Shown here: piece by piece, positions 22,772 through 31,523 of the stretch
How positions within the stretch are numbered: the first letter of the stretch is position 1
Layout: each line of letters begins with the position of its first letter
Assembly (NCBI GenBank): GCA_046152925.1
Contig: JBJXFX010000006.1
Location: 1 to 32,004 of the forward strand
Source of the DNA: CAMAUF01 sp046152925
GTDB lineage: Bacteria > Chloroflexota > Dehalococcoidia > Tepidiformales > Tepidiformaceae
DNA: 32,004 nucleotides
Reading direction: 5' to 3'
Notes under the pieces: generated by a model
Databases searched by the model: none
What the model was told of the DNA's origin: nothing
The model's input: only the letters and a program-made list of their open reading frames with translations
Made by a program: the position numbers and the translations under genes

Positions 22772-23410
22772 ATGCCCCTCGAAATCCCCGATGTTGTTGT
22801 GAACCGCTTGCCGGTCTATGCGCGAGCGCTGACGAAGCTCGCCATGGACGGGGAGACGGTGGTGAGCTCGCAGACGCTCGGGGACCAGCTCGATGTCACG
22901 CCCGCGCAGATCCGGAAGGACCTGAGCTACTTCGGGCGGTTCGGCAAGCAGGGACGCGGCTACAACGTCCAGCTGCTCCTCGGCCGGCTGCGCGAAATCC
23001 TTGGCCTCGACCGCCTGTGGCGCGTTTGCCTGATCGGCGTTGGGCGTCTGGGCCAGGCGATCGCGGAGTATGGCGGGTTCGAGCCACAGGGCTTCCAGGT
23101 CGTGGCGATTTTTGATAGCGACCCGCAGATGGCGGGGAAGAACGTCGCGGGGACGGTTGTCCGGCCGTCCGCGGACCTCGAAACGTACCTGCGCGCCAAC
23201 CACATCGACATCGGGATCGTCGCCGTGCCGGCCCATGCGGCTCAGGAAGTGGTCGACCGCCTGGTGAACAGCGGTGTCCACGCCATCCTCAACTACGCGC
23301 CGATGATGCCGCACGTCCCGCGCGATGTGACGGTGCGTAACATCGACCCGGTTCTAGCGATGCAGAGCATGACGTTCCATGTGAAGAACCAGCAGATCGC
23401 CGCCAAATGA
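22772..23410 (+). CDS. rex: Redox-sensing transcriptional repressor Rex
   Basis: Rex senses the NADH/NAD ratio and represses fermentation and respiration genes. The 212 residues comprise a winged-helix domain (LPVYARALTKLAMDGETVVSS, VTPAQIRKDLSYFGRFGKQG) and a Rossmann domain (VCLIGVGRLGQAIAEYGGF), then the C-terminal swapped helix. The signature YFGRFGKQGRGYNV is intact. Only a weak AGG-type ribosome-binding site is seen. Its end overlaps the next gene by 4 nt (ATGA). No perfect Rex operator is found in its own upstream gap. Confidence 0.95.
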   Translation: MPLEIPDVVVNRLPVYARALTKLAMDGETVVSSQTLGDQLDVTPAQIRKDLSYFGRFGKQGRGYNVQLLLGRLREILGLDRLWRVCLIGVGRLGQAIAEYGGFEPQGFQVVAIFDSDPQMAGKNVAGTVVRPSADLETYLRANHIDIGIVAVPAHAAQEVVDRLVNSGVHAILNYAPMMPHVPRDVTVRNIDPVLAMQSMTFHVKNQQIAAK

Positions 23411-24135
23411 CCGCCTGGTCTGAGGCCCTCGTCGACGCCGTCCGCGTCGGCCTTCCTGCCGCAGCGGAGCCCGGCCGCGCGCCTGCGATGCGGAAGTACA
23501 TGCGCGACCAATTCGCGTTTCTTGGCGTCCCGGGGCCGGCGCAGAAGGTGGCCTTCCGCGCGGCGGCGGCAGCAGCTGGCAAGCCGGCGACCGCCACAGA
23601 CCTGAGTGCTGCGGCGAGCGTGCTTTGGGCCTTGGACGAGCGCGAATACCAGTATGCCGGATGTTGGATCCTCGAGCGGTGGGCGAAGCTCCTCGGCCCT
23701 GACGATTTGGCGGCCCTCCGAGCGCTGATCACGACGAAGTCCTGGTGGGACACGGTGGACGCGCTCGCGGCCGAGGCGGTCGGCTCGGTTGTGCTTCGGC
23801 ATCCGACTGCCGCGGCGGTAATGGACGCGTGGATAGCAGACAGCAACCTCTGGGTCGCCCGGACGGCGCTGCTCCATCAGCTTCGCTTCAAGGAGCGGAC
23901 CGACACCGAGCGGCTGTTCGCCTACTGCCTGCACCAAGCCGGACACCCCGATTTCTTCATCCGCAAGGCGATCGGCTGGGCCCTGCGCCAATACTCGTGG
24001 ATGGATCCCGACTCCGTAGAGCGCTTCGTCGGCGAGCACGCGTCCGAACTGTCGCCCCTTTCGAAGCGCGAGGCGCTGTTGGTCATCTCGGGCGGTCGCA
24101 AGAACCTGCCCAAGTCCCGCCGCCCCACGTCATGA
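23407..24135 (+). CDS. DNA alkylation repair protein, AlkD-like glycosylase
   Basis: A 242-residue HEAT-like-repeat protein that excises 3- and 7-alkylated purines without base flipping. AlkD features are visible: REYQYAGCWIL, TKSWWDTVDALA (the Trp and Asp placed as in the Bacillus active site), ALLHQLRFKE and FFIRKAIGWALRQYS with the second Trp. It overlaps rex by 4 nt and so depends on its translation. A link between redox state and alkylation repair is possible but unproven. Confidence 0.9.
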   Translation: MTAWSEALVDAVRVGLPAAAEPGRAPAMRKYMRDQFAFLGVPGPAQKVAFRAAAAAAGKPATATDLSAAASVLWALDEREYQYAGCWILERWAKLLGPDDLAALRALITTKSWWDTVDALAAEAVGSVVLRHPTAAAVMDAWIADSNLWVARTALLHQLRFKERTDTERLFAYCLHQAGHPDFFIRKAIGWALRQYSWMDPDSVERFVGEHASELSPLSKREALLVISGGRKNLPKSRRPTS

Positions 24136-24183
24136 CGTCGATGTGCGACGTCGCCGCCTCATGCCCCATGCCTCATCCCTCGG

Positions 24184-24189
24184 TACTCT
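24184..24189 (+). promoter_or_regulatory. Putative -10 of the M20 peptidase gene (leaderless)
   Basis: TACTCT ends 7 nt before the ATG at 24197, with no Shine-Dalgarno sequence. Confidence 0.45.
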
Positions 24190-24196
24190 TACTGCC

Positions 24197-25279
24197 ATGA
24201 TCAACCGCGACCGCATCGTCCGAACCTTTCTCGACCTCGTGGCCATCGACTCGCCGTCCGGCAACGAAGATGCAATCGCCAGCGAGCTCGAGGCACGCTT
24301 TCGCGCGCTCGGGCTGGGCGCTGCGCAGGATGGCGCGGGCAACGTCCTCGCCTTTCGGGACGGCGAGGGCGATCCGCTGCTGCTCTCGGCGCACATGGAC
24401 ACGGTCGAGCCCGGCCGCGGCATCAGGCCCGTCTGGGATGGCCCCGACATTATCCGGAGCGACGGCACGACCATCCTCGGCGCCGACAACAAGGGCGGCT
24501 GCGCGGTCATCCTCGAGGTCATCGCTTCCGCCATCGAGGATGGGGCGAGGACGCGGCCGATCGAGGTCGCGATCAGCCGCGGAGAAGAAATCGGCCTTGT
24601 CGGTGCTCAGGGCATGGACTATGCCCAGCTCCGAGCGAAGGTCGCGATCGTGATCGACAGCGGCGGACCGCCTTCGAGCATCCAAGGGCAGGCGCCGTAT
24701 CACTACACCTATAACATCGCGGTCCACGGGAAGTCGGCCCACGCCGGCGTGGAACCGGAGAAGGGCATCCCAGCCATCCGGATCGCGGCCGAGGCGATCG
24801 TTGGCCTGCCGCAGGGGCGGATCGATTTCGAGACGACGGGCAACGTCGGGACGGTCCATGGCGGGCTCGTCCGCAACGCCGTCCCGGAGCTTTGCGAAGT
24901 GCAGGGCGAGATGCGTTCGATGGAGTTCGAAAAGGTCGAGACGCTAGTCTCGAGCGCTAAGACGCACATCGCCGAGGTGCAGGCGCAGCACCCCGGCGCG
25001 CGGATCGACGCGACCTTCACGCTCGGCTACCCCGGCTACAAGCTCGAGCCCGGCGACCCGGCGGCGGACTTGATTTTCGGCGTGCTTCGCGGCCTCGGGA
25101 TGGAGCCGGACCCGCATCCCGTTGGCGGCGGAACCGACGGCAATGTCTTCCGCGGCCACGGGATCTCGTCGGTTGTGATCGGGCGGGGCGGCTATAACCA
25201 GCACACGAAGGACGAGTACTTGGTCATCCCCGAGATGCTGGAGTGCGCGCGCGTGGTCGAGGCCGCCGTCCGGTTGTAG
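24197..25279 (+). CDS. M20-family zinc aminopeptidase, PepT-like
   Basis: A 360-residue peptidase with the di-zinc ligands of the M20 tripeptidase group: His of LLSAHMDTV, Asp of GADNKGGCAVI, the GEEIGL pair with catalytic Glu, Asp of VIDSGG, and the C-terminal His in NQHTKDE. A dimerisation domain with YNIAVHGKSAHAGVEPE lies in between. The substrate is probably small peptides. The ATG at 24197 is taken over an upstream frame because of the family N-terminus (RTFLDLVAIDSPSGNED) and the -10 hexamer. It is convergent with the DUF1015 gene. Confidence 0.9.
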   Translation: MINRDRIVRTFLDLVAIDSPSGNEDAIASELEARFRALGLGAAQDGAGNVLAFRDGEGDPLLLSAHMDTVEPGRGIRPVWDGPDIIRSDGTTILGADNKGGCAVILEVIASAIEDGARTRPIEVAISRGEEIGLVGAQGMDYAQLRAKVAIVIDSGGPPSSIQGQAPYHYTYNIAVHGKSAHAGVEPEKGIPAIRIAAEAIVGLPQGRIDFETTGNVGTVHGGLVRNAVPELCEVQGEMRSMEFEKVETLVSSAKTHIAEVQAQHPGARIDATFTLGYPGYKLEPGDPAADLIFGVLRGLGMEPDPHPVGGGTDGNVFRGHGISSVVIGRGGYNQHTKDEYLVIPEMLECARVVEAAVRL

Positions 25280-25300
25280 CGCCGCCAGCCCGGCTTTCGA

Positions 25301-26572
25301 CTACGGCTTCAGGGGATGGAACACGAGCCCGGTCCCCAGCTTGGGGTGGAAGAACGTCGACTTCTGGGGGAGGCGTTCGCCTTTGTCGGCGAGCGAGATG
25401 ACGGCCTCCACACTGACCGGCCGCAAGAGCAGACAACATGCGCCGTCGTGGGCGCGATCAAGCACTTCGTCGAGGTCATGGCTGTATTCGACAGCTCCGG
25501 CGCGAAGGTCGTCGTCGGTGATGCCCCAGAGGGGAGCGAGGATGCCATAGCGGGCGAGGTTCGGCCCGACCTCCGCCCATTCGGCCGAGTGCCCGCTGGG
25601 GGCCAGCCGGGCGAAGACATCGCCGTCGAGGGGCTTGAGGACGCAGGCCGCGCCGGCATCGAGGCCAAGCGCGACGATCGCGTCCCTGTGTGAGGCGAGG
25701 GCTGCGGCCAAGGTCGCTGGGCTCGAGTCGGCGAGCGGCTCGACCGAGAAGTTCGGCGCCAAGCGCTCGCGCCAATCGGCGGGCGCGGGGCGCGGGACGA
25801 CGCGGTGGATCGGCCGGATCACGAGGCCCGGGTCGCTCGCGGCGACGATCGCGGTCATCGCGAAGCGCGCCGGGTGGTCCCTCGGAAGGGCCCCTTCGCG
25901 ATCGAGCGTGCGCAGCTTGTAGTTCACCGCGGTCTCGTAGCGGTGGTGCCCGTCCGCGATGTAGAAGCTCTCGGAGAGGAGCGGCGCGATCGAGCGCATC
26001 TCATAGCGACTGGCTTCGACAACCCAGAGGCGATGGGTATCACCATCGATCGATGTCCCTGAGACGTCGGGCGGGCGGCTTGCGATCGTCGCTTCGAGGA
26101 ACTGCGTGAGCTGGCCGGCGCGGTCCCGCGCGATCATGAACACCGGGCTGAGTTGCACGTCCGTCGCTTCGAGCAGCTTGAGGCGGTCTTCCTTCGGGCC
26201 CGACATCGTGTGCTCGTGGGGCTTGATCGCGCCGTCTTCCCAGGGCTGAGCCTCGACCTCTGCGATGAGCGCGCGCCGGGTGTAGCGGCGCCCTTCCTCG
26301 ACGAACTCCTGCTCATAGACATAGAGCATCGGGATATCATCACGCTTCGTGGCGCCCGCCGATTCCCAGCTGGCGATCAGTCCGGCCACCCGGGAATAGC
26401 GTTCTTGCCCGCCGGACGCGAGTTCGAGCCGGACCGCGTTATACGGGCTGCGCGCTTCGAGCGCAGTCTGTTGGGCCGGGCTGATCACGTCGTAGGGCGG
26501 GGCCAGCACGTCGGAAAGGGGGCCGGCGGCTGGGGTATAGCGGATGCCACGGAAGGGGAGGATTTGAGGCAT
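25301..26572 (-). CDS. DUF1015-family protein
   Basis: A 423-residue cytosolic protein of unknown function. Conserved family segments are LAPPYDVISPAQQ at the N-terminus, KPHEHTMSGPKEDRL, the central YIADGHHRYETAVNY, and KSTFFHPKLGTGLVFHPL at the C-terminus. The GHHR and EHT motifs suggest a catalytic or metal site, but no activity is established. Homologues are often found near serA in other bacteria; here serA is about 6 kb away. The ATG at 26572 follows AAAGGA at 7 nt. Confidence 0.9.
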   Translation of the reverse strand: MPQILPFRGIRYTPAAGPLSDVLAPPYDVISPAQQTALEARSPYNAVRLELASGGQERYSRVAGLIASWESAGATKRDDIPMLYVYEQEFVEEGRRYTRRALIAEVEAQPWEDGAIKPHEHTMSGPKEDRLKLLEATDVQLSPVFMIARDRAGQLTQFLEATIASRPPDVSGTSIDGDTHRLWVVEASRYEMRSIAPLLSESFYIADGHHRYETAVNYKLRTLDREGALPRDHPARFAMTAIVAASDPGLVIRPIHRVVPRPAPADWRERLAPNFSVEPLADSSPATLAAALASHRDAIVALGLDAGAACVLKPLDGDVFARLAPSGHSAEWAEVGPNLARYGILAPLWGITDDDLRAGAVEYSHDLDEVLDRAHDGACCLLLRPVSVEAVISLADKGERLPQKSTFFHPKLGTGLVFHPLKP

Positions 26573-26611
26573 GGCGCGGTCCTTTGTGGGCGGCTGGAGG
26601 CGGCGGCTGGT

Positions 26612-26640
26612 TTGTCGGCCGGGCGAGCCGAACCTAAGAT
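26612..26640 (+). promoter_or_regulatory. Putative promoter of the HIT gene (leaderless)
   Basis: TTGTCG and TAAGAT are separated by exactly 17 nt, and the -10 ends 6 nt before the ATG at 26647. There is no Shine-Dalgarno sequence. This is the best-supported of the leaderless candidates because a -35 box is visible. Confidence 0.55.
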
Positions 26641-26646
26641 GCCCTG

Positions 26647-26982
26647 ATGCCTTCGCGCCCCTATTGCGTGTTTTGCCGAATTGTCGCGGGCGAAGAACCC
26701 GCCAACATCATCTACCAAGACGACGACATGATCGTCATCCAGAACGTCCTGCGGTGGGTCCCCGTGATGCTCCTGGCGATGACCAAAGAGCATACGACGC
26801 AGTCTGAGCTCTGGGGCGAGCACATCGGCAAAGTCGGGCGTGTGGCCATGGAGATTGGCAAGCAGGTCTGCCCTGGCGGGTTTCGGCTGCTTTCCAACTG
26901 GGGCTACGACGCGATGCAGAGCCAAGAGCACGGTCACGTCCACATCCTGGGCGGCACCTATCTCGGCCACTACGTCGGCTGA
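26647..26982 (+). CDS. HIT-family nucleotide-binding protein
   Basis: A compact 111-residue histidine-triad protein of the HINT type, which hydrolyses nucleoside phosphoramidates and AMP adducts. The triad is HGHVHIL near residue 95-101, with the middle histidine as the nucleophile. CVFC near the N-terminus resembles the half metal site of some bacterial HINT proteins. The end overlaps the convergent rph gene by 13 nt. Confidence 0.92.
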   Translation: MPSRPYCVFCRIVAGEEPANIIYQDDDMIVIQNVLRWVPVMLLAMTKEHTTQSELWGEHIGKVGRVAMEIGKQVCPGGFRLLSNWGYDAMQSQEHGHVHILGGTYLGHYVG

Positions 26983-27704
26983 CGAGCGGTGCGCAGCGCC
27001 TCCTGTTGGGCCGCGAAAAGCTCGACGATCCCGTCGCGCGCGAGCGTGATCAGCGCGTCCATCCCCGAGCGTGAGAACGGCTTGTGCTCGGCCGTGCCCT
27101 GCACTTCGACAAACGCGTCGGGCCCGGTCATCACGACGTTGAAGTCGACTTCGGCGGCGACATCTTCTTCGTAGCAGAGGTCGAGCAGCGGCGTGCCTTG
27201 GACGATGCCGACTGAGACCGCGCCGACGGGCGAGAGCACGGCTGCCTGCGGGACGTGCCCGCTGCTGATCAGCTTCTCGAGCGCGATCATGAGTGCGACG
27301 TAGCCGCCCGTGATGGACGCCGTCCGCGTGCCGCCGTCGGCCTGGAGGACATCGCAGTCGACCGTGATCGTGCGCTGGCCGAGCATCTCGAGGTTCACGA
27401 CGGCGCGCAGCGAACGGCCGATGAGCCGCTGGATCTCCTGGGTGCGGCCTCCCGGCCGGCCGCGCTCGACTTCGCGCTGGTTGCGGGTTTGTGTCGCGCG
27501 GGGAAGCATCGAATATTCGCCGGTCACCCAGCCGCTTTGGGTGCCGCGGAGCCATCCGGGTACGCGGTCTTCGACTGAGGCGGCGCAGAGGACGCGCGTC
27601 CTGCCAAATTCGACAATGCAGCTGCCCTCGGCGAAGTCGAGGACGTTCGGAGTAAGCCGCACGGGCCTGAGTTGGTCGGGCCGGCGGCCATCAATTCGGA
27701 TCAC
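26970..27704 (-). CDS. rph: Ribonuclease PH
   Basis: The enzyme trims tRNA 3' ends by phosphorolysis. The sequence opens IRIDGRRPDQLRPV, then has GEYSMLPRATQTRNQREVERG, DCDVLQADGGTRTASITGGY and LLDLCYEEDVAAEVDFNVVM with the conserved Asp pair. The length of about 244 residues is normal. GTG at 27704 is preferred because it is 7 nt from AAAGG and gives the usual N-terminus; GTG 27710 is the alternative. All three tRNAs here carry encoded CCA, so Rph would only trim beyond it. Confidence 0.95.
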   Translation of the reverse strand: MIRIDGRRPDQLRPVRLTPNVLDFAEGSCIVEFGRTRVLCAASVEDRVPGWLRGTQSGWVTGEYSMLPRATQTRNQREVERGRPGGRTQEIQRLIGRSLRAVVNLEMLGQRTITVDCDVLQADGGTRTASITGGYVALMIALEKLISSGHVPQAAVLSPVGAVSVGIVQGTPLLDLCYEEDVAAEVDFNVVMTGPDAFVEVQGTAEHKPFSRSGMDALITLARDGIVELFAAQQEALRTARQPT

Positions 27705-27793
27705 AGACACACCTTTCGTTGGGGGCGCGCCACCTGCCGGCGGGCGCCAGAGCCCTCCCGAGGCTAGCGAGCGGGCCCGTGAGGCGCAAAGCC

Positions 27794-30115
27794 TCAGCGT
27801 TGCGTGTCATAACGGACGTGCTCGCCGTCGCTTCTGACCGTCAGCCGCCCCTGAAGGTCGGTGCGGAGCGTTGTCGTGGCGGCGAGCGCCTCCAGCGTTT
27901 CCGGGGCCGGGTGACCGAACCGGTTGCCGGCGCCCGCGGAAATGAGCGCAAGCTGTGGCGCTGCCTGGCCGAAGAACCCAGCCGGCGTGGTCTTCGAACC
28001 GTGATGCGGGACCTTGAGCACGGTCACCGGCCCGGCCCGCGCGATGGCCGCTTCGAGGGGCTCGCGCTCGGCGTCGCCGGTCAGGAGGAAGGTCGTCCGG
28101 CCGTAGGTCACGAGGATGATCAGCGAGTGGTCGTTCAGTTCCTCGGCAGCGTAGCCTTCCGGCGGCCAGAGCACAGCGAAGCTCACGCCGTCGTCGACCC
28201 ACGTCAGGCCGGCGGCGAGGCGGACGATCTCCTTCGTCTCGACGAGGAACGCCCCGTTCGACCGTGTCGCGTTGTCGGCGCCGGAGGCCGCGGTCATCGT
28301 GGCGTCGAAACGACGGAGCACCTCGGCGAGCCCAGCGACGTGGTCTTCTTGTGGGTGCGTGAGCAGGACGCGGTCGATGCGCCGCTGCCAATGGGGCAGC
28401 ACGGCGCCGAGCTGTTGGACGACGCGGGCGCCGCTTGGGCCGCCGTCGACCAGGTAGGTCCGGCCATGTGGCGTTTGGAGCAGGATGGCGTCGCCCTGGC
28501 CGACATCGAGCACGGTGACGACGAGCTCGCCCGGCCCGCCCATCGGGAGGAGCGACCGCGTCACCACCAGGGGCGCCACGAGGATCGCCAGGGCGCTCAG
28601 CTGGGCGCCTCGGAGCACGCGTGGTGCTGGCGCGGGCGGAATCACCGGTGCGAGGCGCCGGTAGGCGAGCGCGCCCCCGCTCGCGAGGCCACCGCCCGCC
28701 AGCGCCGCCAGTTGCGCGTCGATCCGTCCGGCTTCGACGGTTACGCCAGGGACGGATGCCGCGAAGCGCGCGATGTCCCGGAGCGCCGTCAGCGGGTAGT
28801 AGGCCACCAGGCCGGCGGCCTGCCCCGCTTGCTCGCTGACCACGCCCGCGCTCGCGCAGAACAACGATAAGCAAAAGGCGAGGTTGAACAACGGTGCGCC
28901 GGCGATGTTCGCCAGTGGCGCAAGCGGAGTGACGCGGCCGAACGCGGCCCAAACGATCGGCGTGGTCGCGATCGAGGCGGCGAGCGAAATCGCTGCTTGG
29001 TCCACGAGCAACTGAGGGATGAGGCCTCCGAGCCGGGCGCGCTGGAGGCCGGATTGCAAGCCCGCGGAGACCCAGGGTGCGAAGGCGATGAGGCCGCCGG
29101 CCGCTGCTGCGCTGAGCTGGAATCCGATGTCCGTGGCCACGCCGGGGTTCGGGGCGGTGAGCGCGACGACCGCGACGCCGAGCGCGGCGAGGCCAGCCTG
29201 AGGGCGCTGTAAGAAGTCGCCGGTCAGGACGACGGCGGCCATCACGCCGGCCCGGAGGACCGAGGCTTCGAGGCCCGCGAGGACGAGGTAGCCCGCCGCG
29301 GCGGAGCCCGCGACGAGCAGCGCCCAGCGGCGCGGCACCACGCGGAGCGCCCCTGCGAGCACGAACGCTGCTAGCAGCACGACGTTGGACCCGGAAACGG
29401 CGAGGAGGTGCGCGAGGCCAGCGTCGCGAAAGTCGTCCGCGGTTTCGCGCGCGAGCCCTTCGTCGCGGCCAAAGGCGATGCCGCCCGCCAGGGATGCTTC
29501 AGGTTCGGGCAGCGAGCGCTGCAACGCGCGGTCGAGACGGAGGCGCAGCCGGGTGACGTCCCGCTGGATGCTGCCAGATGCGCCGAGCGACTCTACCCTC
29601 GGCCGGAACATGGCCCCGACCACGCCCTGCTTGAGCAGGTAGTGCCGGTAGTCGAAGCCTTCGAGCACCGCGGGCGGTTGGAGCTCGCCCGTGAGCCGCA
29701 CGCGGTCGCCCGGCAGGTAGCCGTCGTATTGGTGGAGCGAAACGAGCACCTTGCCGGAGGTCCTCGCGGACGCCCCGTCCGCAGTGACGACCGCCGTGAC
29801 CGCGACGGTGTACCGCGCGACCGTAAGGCCAGGGTCGGGCTCGGAGACCACGGTTCCTTCCAAGACGAGTTCCTGGCCGACGAGCGCGAGGAGGGGCGGA
29901 GGCGGCCGTTCGAGCCAGCCGTCGAAGCGTGCGCCAGAGACAAGCGCCGCGGCCGCTGCGACGAGTACGACGACCGCCCAGCGTCGCCCTCCCCAGAGCG
30001 CGGCTCCAGGGAGCAGCATCGCGGTGACGGCTGCCCCGCCCCACCATGGCGCGCCCGCGGCGCCGATCAGGGCGATGGCGGCCACCCAGGCGGCAGCAAC
30101 GGCGGGGATCTCCAT
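27794..30115 (-). CDS. comEC: ComEC/Rec2-family DNA-uptake channel protein
   Basis: ComEC carries single-stranded DNA across the inner membrane in natural transformation. The 773 residues are full length: an N-terminal helix pair and OB-like soluble region (about 80-170), the multi-helix Competence domain with LAHLLAVSGSNVVLLAAF, and a C-terminal metallo-beta-lactamase-like domain (LDVGQGDAILLQTP, THPQEDHVAG, FLLTGDAE, VPHHGSKTT). No Shine-Dalgarno sequence precedes the ATG; TGC-TACCGT ends 9 nt before it. No comEA or pilus gene is in the window, so transformation ability is not shown. Confidence 0.94.
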   Translation of the reverse strand: MEIPAVAAAWVAAIALIGAAGAPWWGGAAVTAMLLPGAALWGGRRWAVVVLVAAAAALVSGARFDGWLERPPPPLLALVGQELVLEGTVVSEPDPGLTVARYTVAVTAVVTADGASARTSGKVLVSLHQYDGYLPGDRVRLTGELQPPAVLEGFDYRHYLLKQGVVGAMFRPRVESLGASGSIQRDVTRLRLRLDRALQRSLPEPEASLAGGIAFGRDEGLARETADDFRDAGLAHLLAVSGSNVVLLAAFVLAGALRVVPRRWALLVAGSAAAGYLVLAGLEASVLRAGVMAAVVLTGDFLQRPQAGLAALGVAVVALTAPNPGVATDIGFQLSAAAAGGLIAFAPWVSAGLQSGLQRARLGGLIPQLLVDQAAISLAASIATTPIVWAAFGRVTPLAPLANIAGAPLFNLAFCLSLFCASAGVVSEQAGQAAGLVAYYPLTALRDIARFAASVPGVTVEAGRIDAQLAALAGGGLASGGALAYRRLAPVIPPAPAPRVLRGAQLSALAILVAPLVVTRSLLPMGGPGELVVTVLDVGQGDAILLQTPHGRTYLVDGGPSGARVVQQLGAVLPHWQRRIDRVLLTHPQEDHVAGLAEVLRRFDATMTAASGADNATRSNGAFLVETKEIVRLAAGLTWVDDGVSFAVLWPPEGYAAEELNDHSLIILVTYGRTTFLLTGDAEREPLEAAIARAGPVTVLKVPHHGSKTTPAGFFGQAAPQLALISAGAGNRFGHPAPETLEALAATTTLRTDLQGRLTVRSDGEHVRYDTQR

Positions 30116-30124
30116 CGGCGCGGT

Positions 30125-30133
30125 ACGGTAGCA
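30125..30133 (-). promoter_or_regulatory. Putative extended -10 of comEC (near-leaderless)
   Basis: TGC-TACCGT on the minus strand ends 9 nt before the comEC ATG, so the leader would be at most 2-3 nt. Confidence 0.35.
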
Positions 30134-30151
30134 GAGGCGGCGCCCCGCCGG

Positions 30152-30568
30152 TTAGCTGGCGTCGTCAAGCAGGCTGTGGCGGATCGCGAAGGCCGCGGCT
30201 TCGGCCCGGCCGTGGGCGCCGATCTTCGCGTAGACGTTTGAGATGTGGCGTTCGACGGTGCGGACGCTGAGCACGAGCAGGTCGGCGATCTCCTTGCTCG
30301 TCGAGCCGGCTGCGACCAGGCGCAAAATCTCACACTCTCGCGGCGTGAGCCCCGCCGGCAAATCGTGTCCTGATTCGGAAGCGCCCTCGTCGAGTTCCAG
30401 CAAGGCAAACGCCGGGACCGGGTGGGCGAAGCCCTTGAGCGCCAGCGGGGCGAGCGCCTCAACCTCGACGTTCTCCGCGAGTGCCGAGCGCGCCTGCTGG
30501 CTGAGCAGGATTTGCGCTGGCTTGGCCTCGCCACAGAGGCGGGAGGCGAGGTTTACGACGCTCCTTGG
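30152..30568 (-). pseudogene. 5'-truncated nucleotidyl cyclase-LuxR regulator
   Basis: An open frame of 138 codons, bounded upstream by an in-frame TGA (30569-30571), encodes first the end of a class III adenylate/guanylate cyclase domain: SVVNLASRLCGEAKPAQILL, then LAPLALKGFAHPVPAF. A complete LuxR-type helix-turn-helix follows (LTPRECEILRLVAAGSTSKE, VRTVERHISNVYAKIG). The catalytic part of the cyclase is missing; its place is taken by the SDR promoter region. The only start codon inside is a TTG at 30401-30403, which would give an 83-residue stand-alone DNA-binding protein (30152-30403). It lies just upstream of comEC on the same strand. Either a decayed gene or a trimmed regulator. Confidence 0.7.
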
Positions 30569-30673
30569 TCAGCCTTCCATCTGCGTTGAACGGATACGGT
30601 TCGAGGCGGTTGGCGAGGAAACCGGCGTTGGCTGACTGCGTACTTCCCGCCAAGCGTTCGCCAGCGAAACCTT

Positions 30674-30679
30674 TACAAT
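30674..30679 (+). promoter_or_regulatory. Putative -10 of the SDR gene (leaderless)
   Basis: TACAAT ends 8 nt before the ATG at 30688, with no Shine-Dalgarno sequence. The flanking 30569-30673 holds nothing else I can recognise. Confidence 0.45.
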
Positions 30680-30687
30680 CGCGCGCC

Positions 30688-31497
30688 ATGAGTACGCTGC
30701 AAGGGAAAGTCACCGTCATTACCGGGGCGGCGGTCGGCATCGGCGCCGGCTTCGCCCGCGTTTTCGCCAAGGAAGGCTCAGACCTCGCGCTCTGCGACGT
30801 CCGCCCCGAAGTCATCCAGCTCGCCGTCGACCTCCAGCGCGAGCACGGCATCCGGGCGTTCGGCGTCGTCGCCGACGTCCGGAGCGCAAGCGACGTCAAG
30901 GGCTTCATCGACGGGGCCGCGGCCCGGCTCGGGGGCATCGACTACGTCGTCGCCAACGCCGGCGTCTGGCGCGCCACGTTCCCGCTCGCGGACTCCTGGG
31001 AGAAGGGGCTCGACGACTGGGACATCCTCGTGAACACGAACCTGCGAGGCGTGTTCATGACGGGGCGGGCCGCCATCCCGCACCTCGTCGCGCGCGGCGC
31101 CGGCGGCCACATCCTCAACATCGCGACCGACCACATCTTCCCGCCGGAGGGGACTTCGACCGGCGGCGGGACACGGATGGACATTTACGACTCGTCGAAG
31201 TGGGGCATCAACGGCATGACACAGGCCTGGGCGCGGAACCTGGCGCCGCACGGCATCCGCGTCAACGCACTCTGTATGGACGCGACGGACTCGATGATGA
31301 TCCGCGGCGCCGTCGGCGAGCGTTTGACGGACGAGATCGTGAAGACGTGGATGCGGCCCGAGCAGATCGCCCAATTGGGGCTCGACCTCATCGCGGAAGG
31401 GCTCGAAGGACGGACGGGCGAGAACATCGGCGCCTGGCTCGGCCACGAGGTGAAGCTGCCGGCTCGTCGCGTGCCCTTGCCGAGCCGGTTCAGCTAA
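30688..31497 (+). CDS. Short-chain dehydrogenase/reductase (SDR)
   Basis: A 269-residue NAD(P)-dependent oxidoreductase. It has the cofactor loop TGAAVGIGAGFARVF, VADVRSASDVKGFID, VANAGVW, the Asn of NTNLRGVFM and the YDSSKWG (YxxxK) catalytic pair. Asp53-type residues after strand beta-2 (ALCDVRPE) suggest NAD preference. Between the serine-region strand (ILNIATDH) and Tyr there is a longer Gly/Thr-rich loop than usual, and the catalytic Ser is not obvious. The substrate is unknown. The shorter start at 30688 matches the family and the upstream TACAAT. Confidence 0.88.
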   Translation: MSTLQGKVTVITGAAVGIGAGFARVFAKEGSDLALCDVRPEVIQLAVDLQREHGIRAFGVVADVRSASDVKGFIDGAAARLGGIDYVVANAGVWRATFPLADSWEKGLDDWDILVNTNLRGVFMTGRAAIPHLVARGAGGHILNIATDHIFPPEGTSTGGGTRMDIYDSSKWGINGMTQAWARNLAPHGIRVNALCMDATDSMMIRGAVGERLTDEIVKTWMRPEQIAQLGLDLIAEGLEGRTGENIGAWLGHEVKLPARRVPLPSRFS

Positions 31498-31509
31498 CGA
31501 TAGTAATTG

Positions 31510-31518
31510 TGTTATAGT
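31510..31518 (+). promoter_or_regulatory. Extended -10 promoter of the toxin-antitoxin operon (leaderless)
   Basis: TGT-TATAGT lies in an unusually AT-rich 30-nt gap and ends 5 nt before the toxin ATG. This is the closest match to a consensus extended -10 in the window. There is no Shine-Dalgarno sequence. Confidence 0.6.
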
Positions 31519-31523
31519 CCGCT

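Noticed and set aside
22795..22815. TTGTGAA half-site resembling a Rex operator
   Set aside because: It lies inside the rex coding sequence, has no partner half-site, and the codons explain it.
30569..30571. In-frame TGA as a possible selenocysteine codon in the cyclase-LuxR frame
   Set aside because: Sequence upstream of the TGA does not continue the cyclase domain and runs into the SDR promoter, so truncation is the simpler reading.
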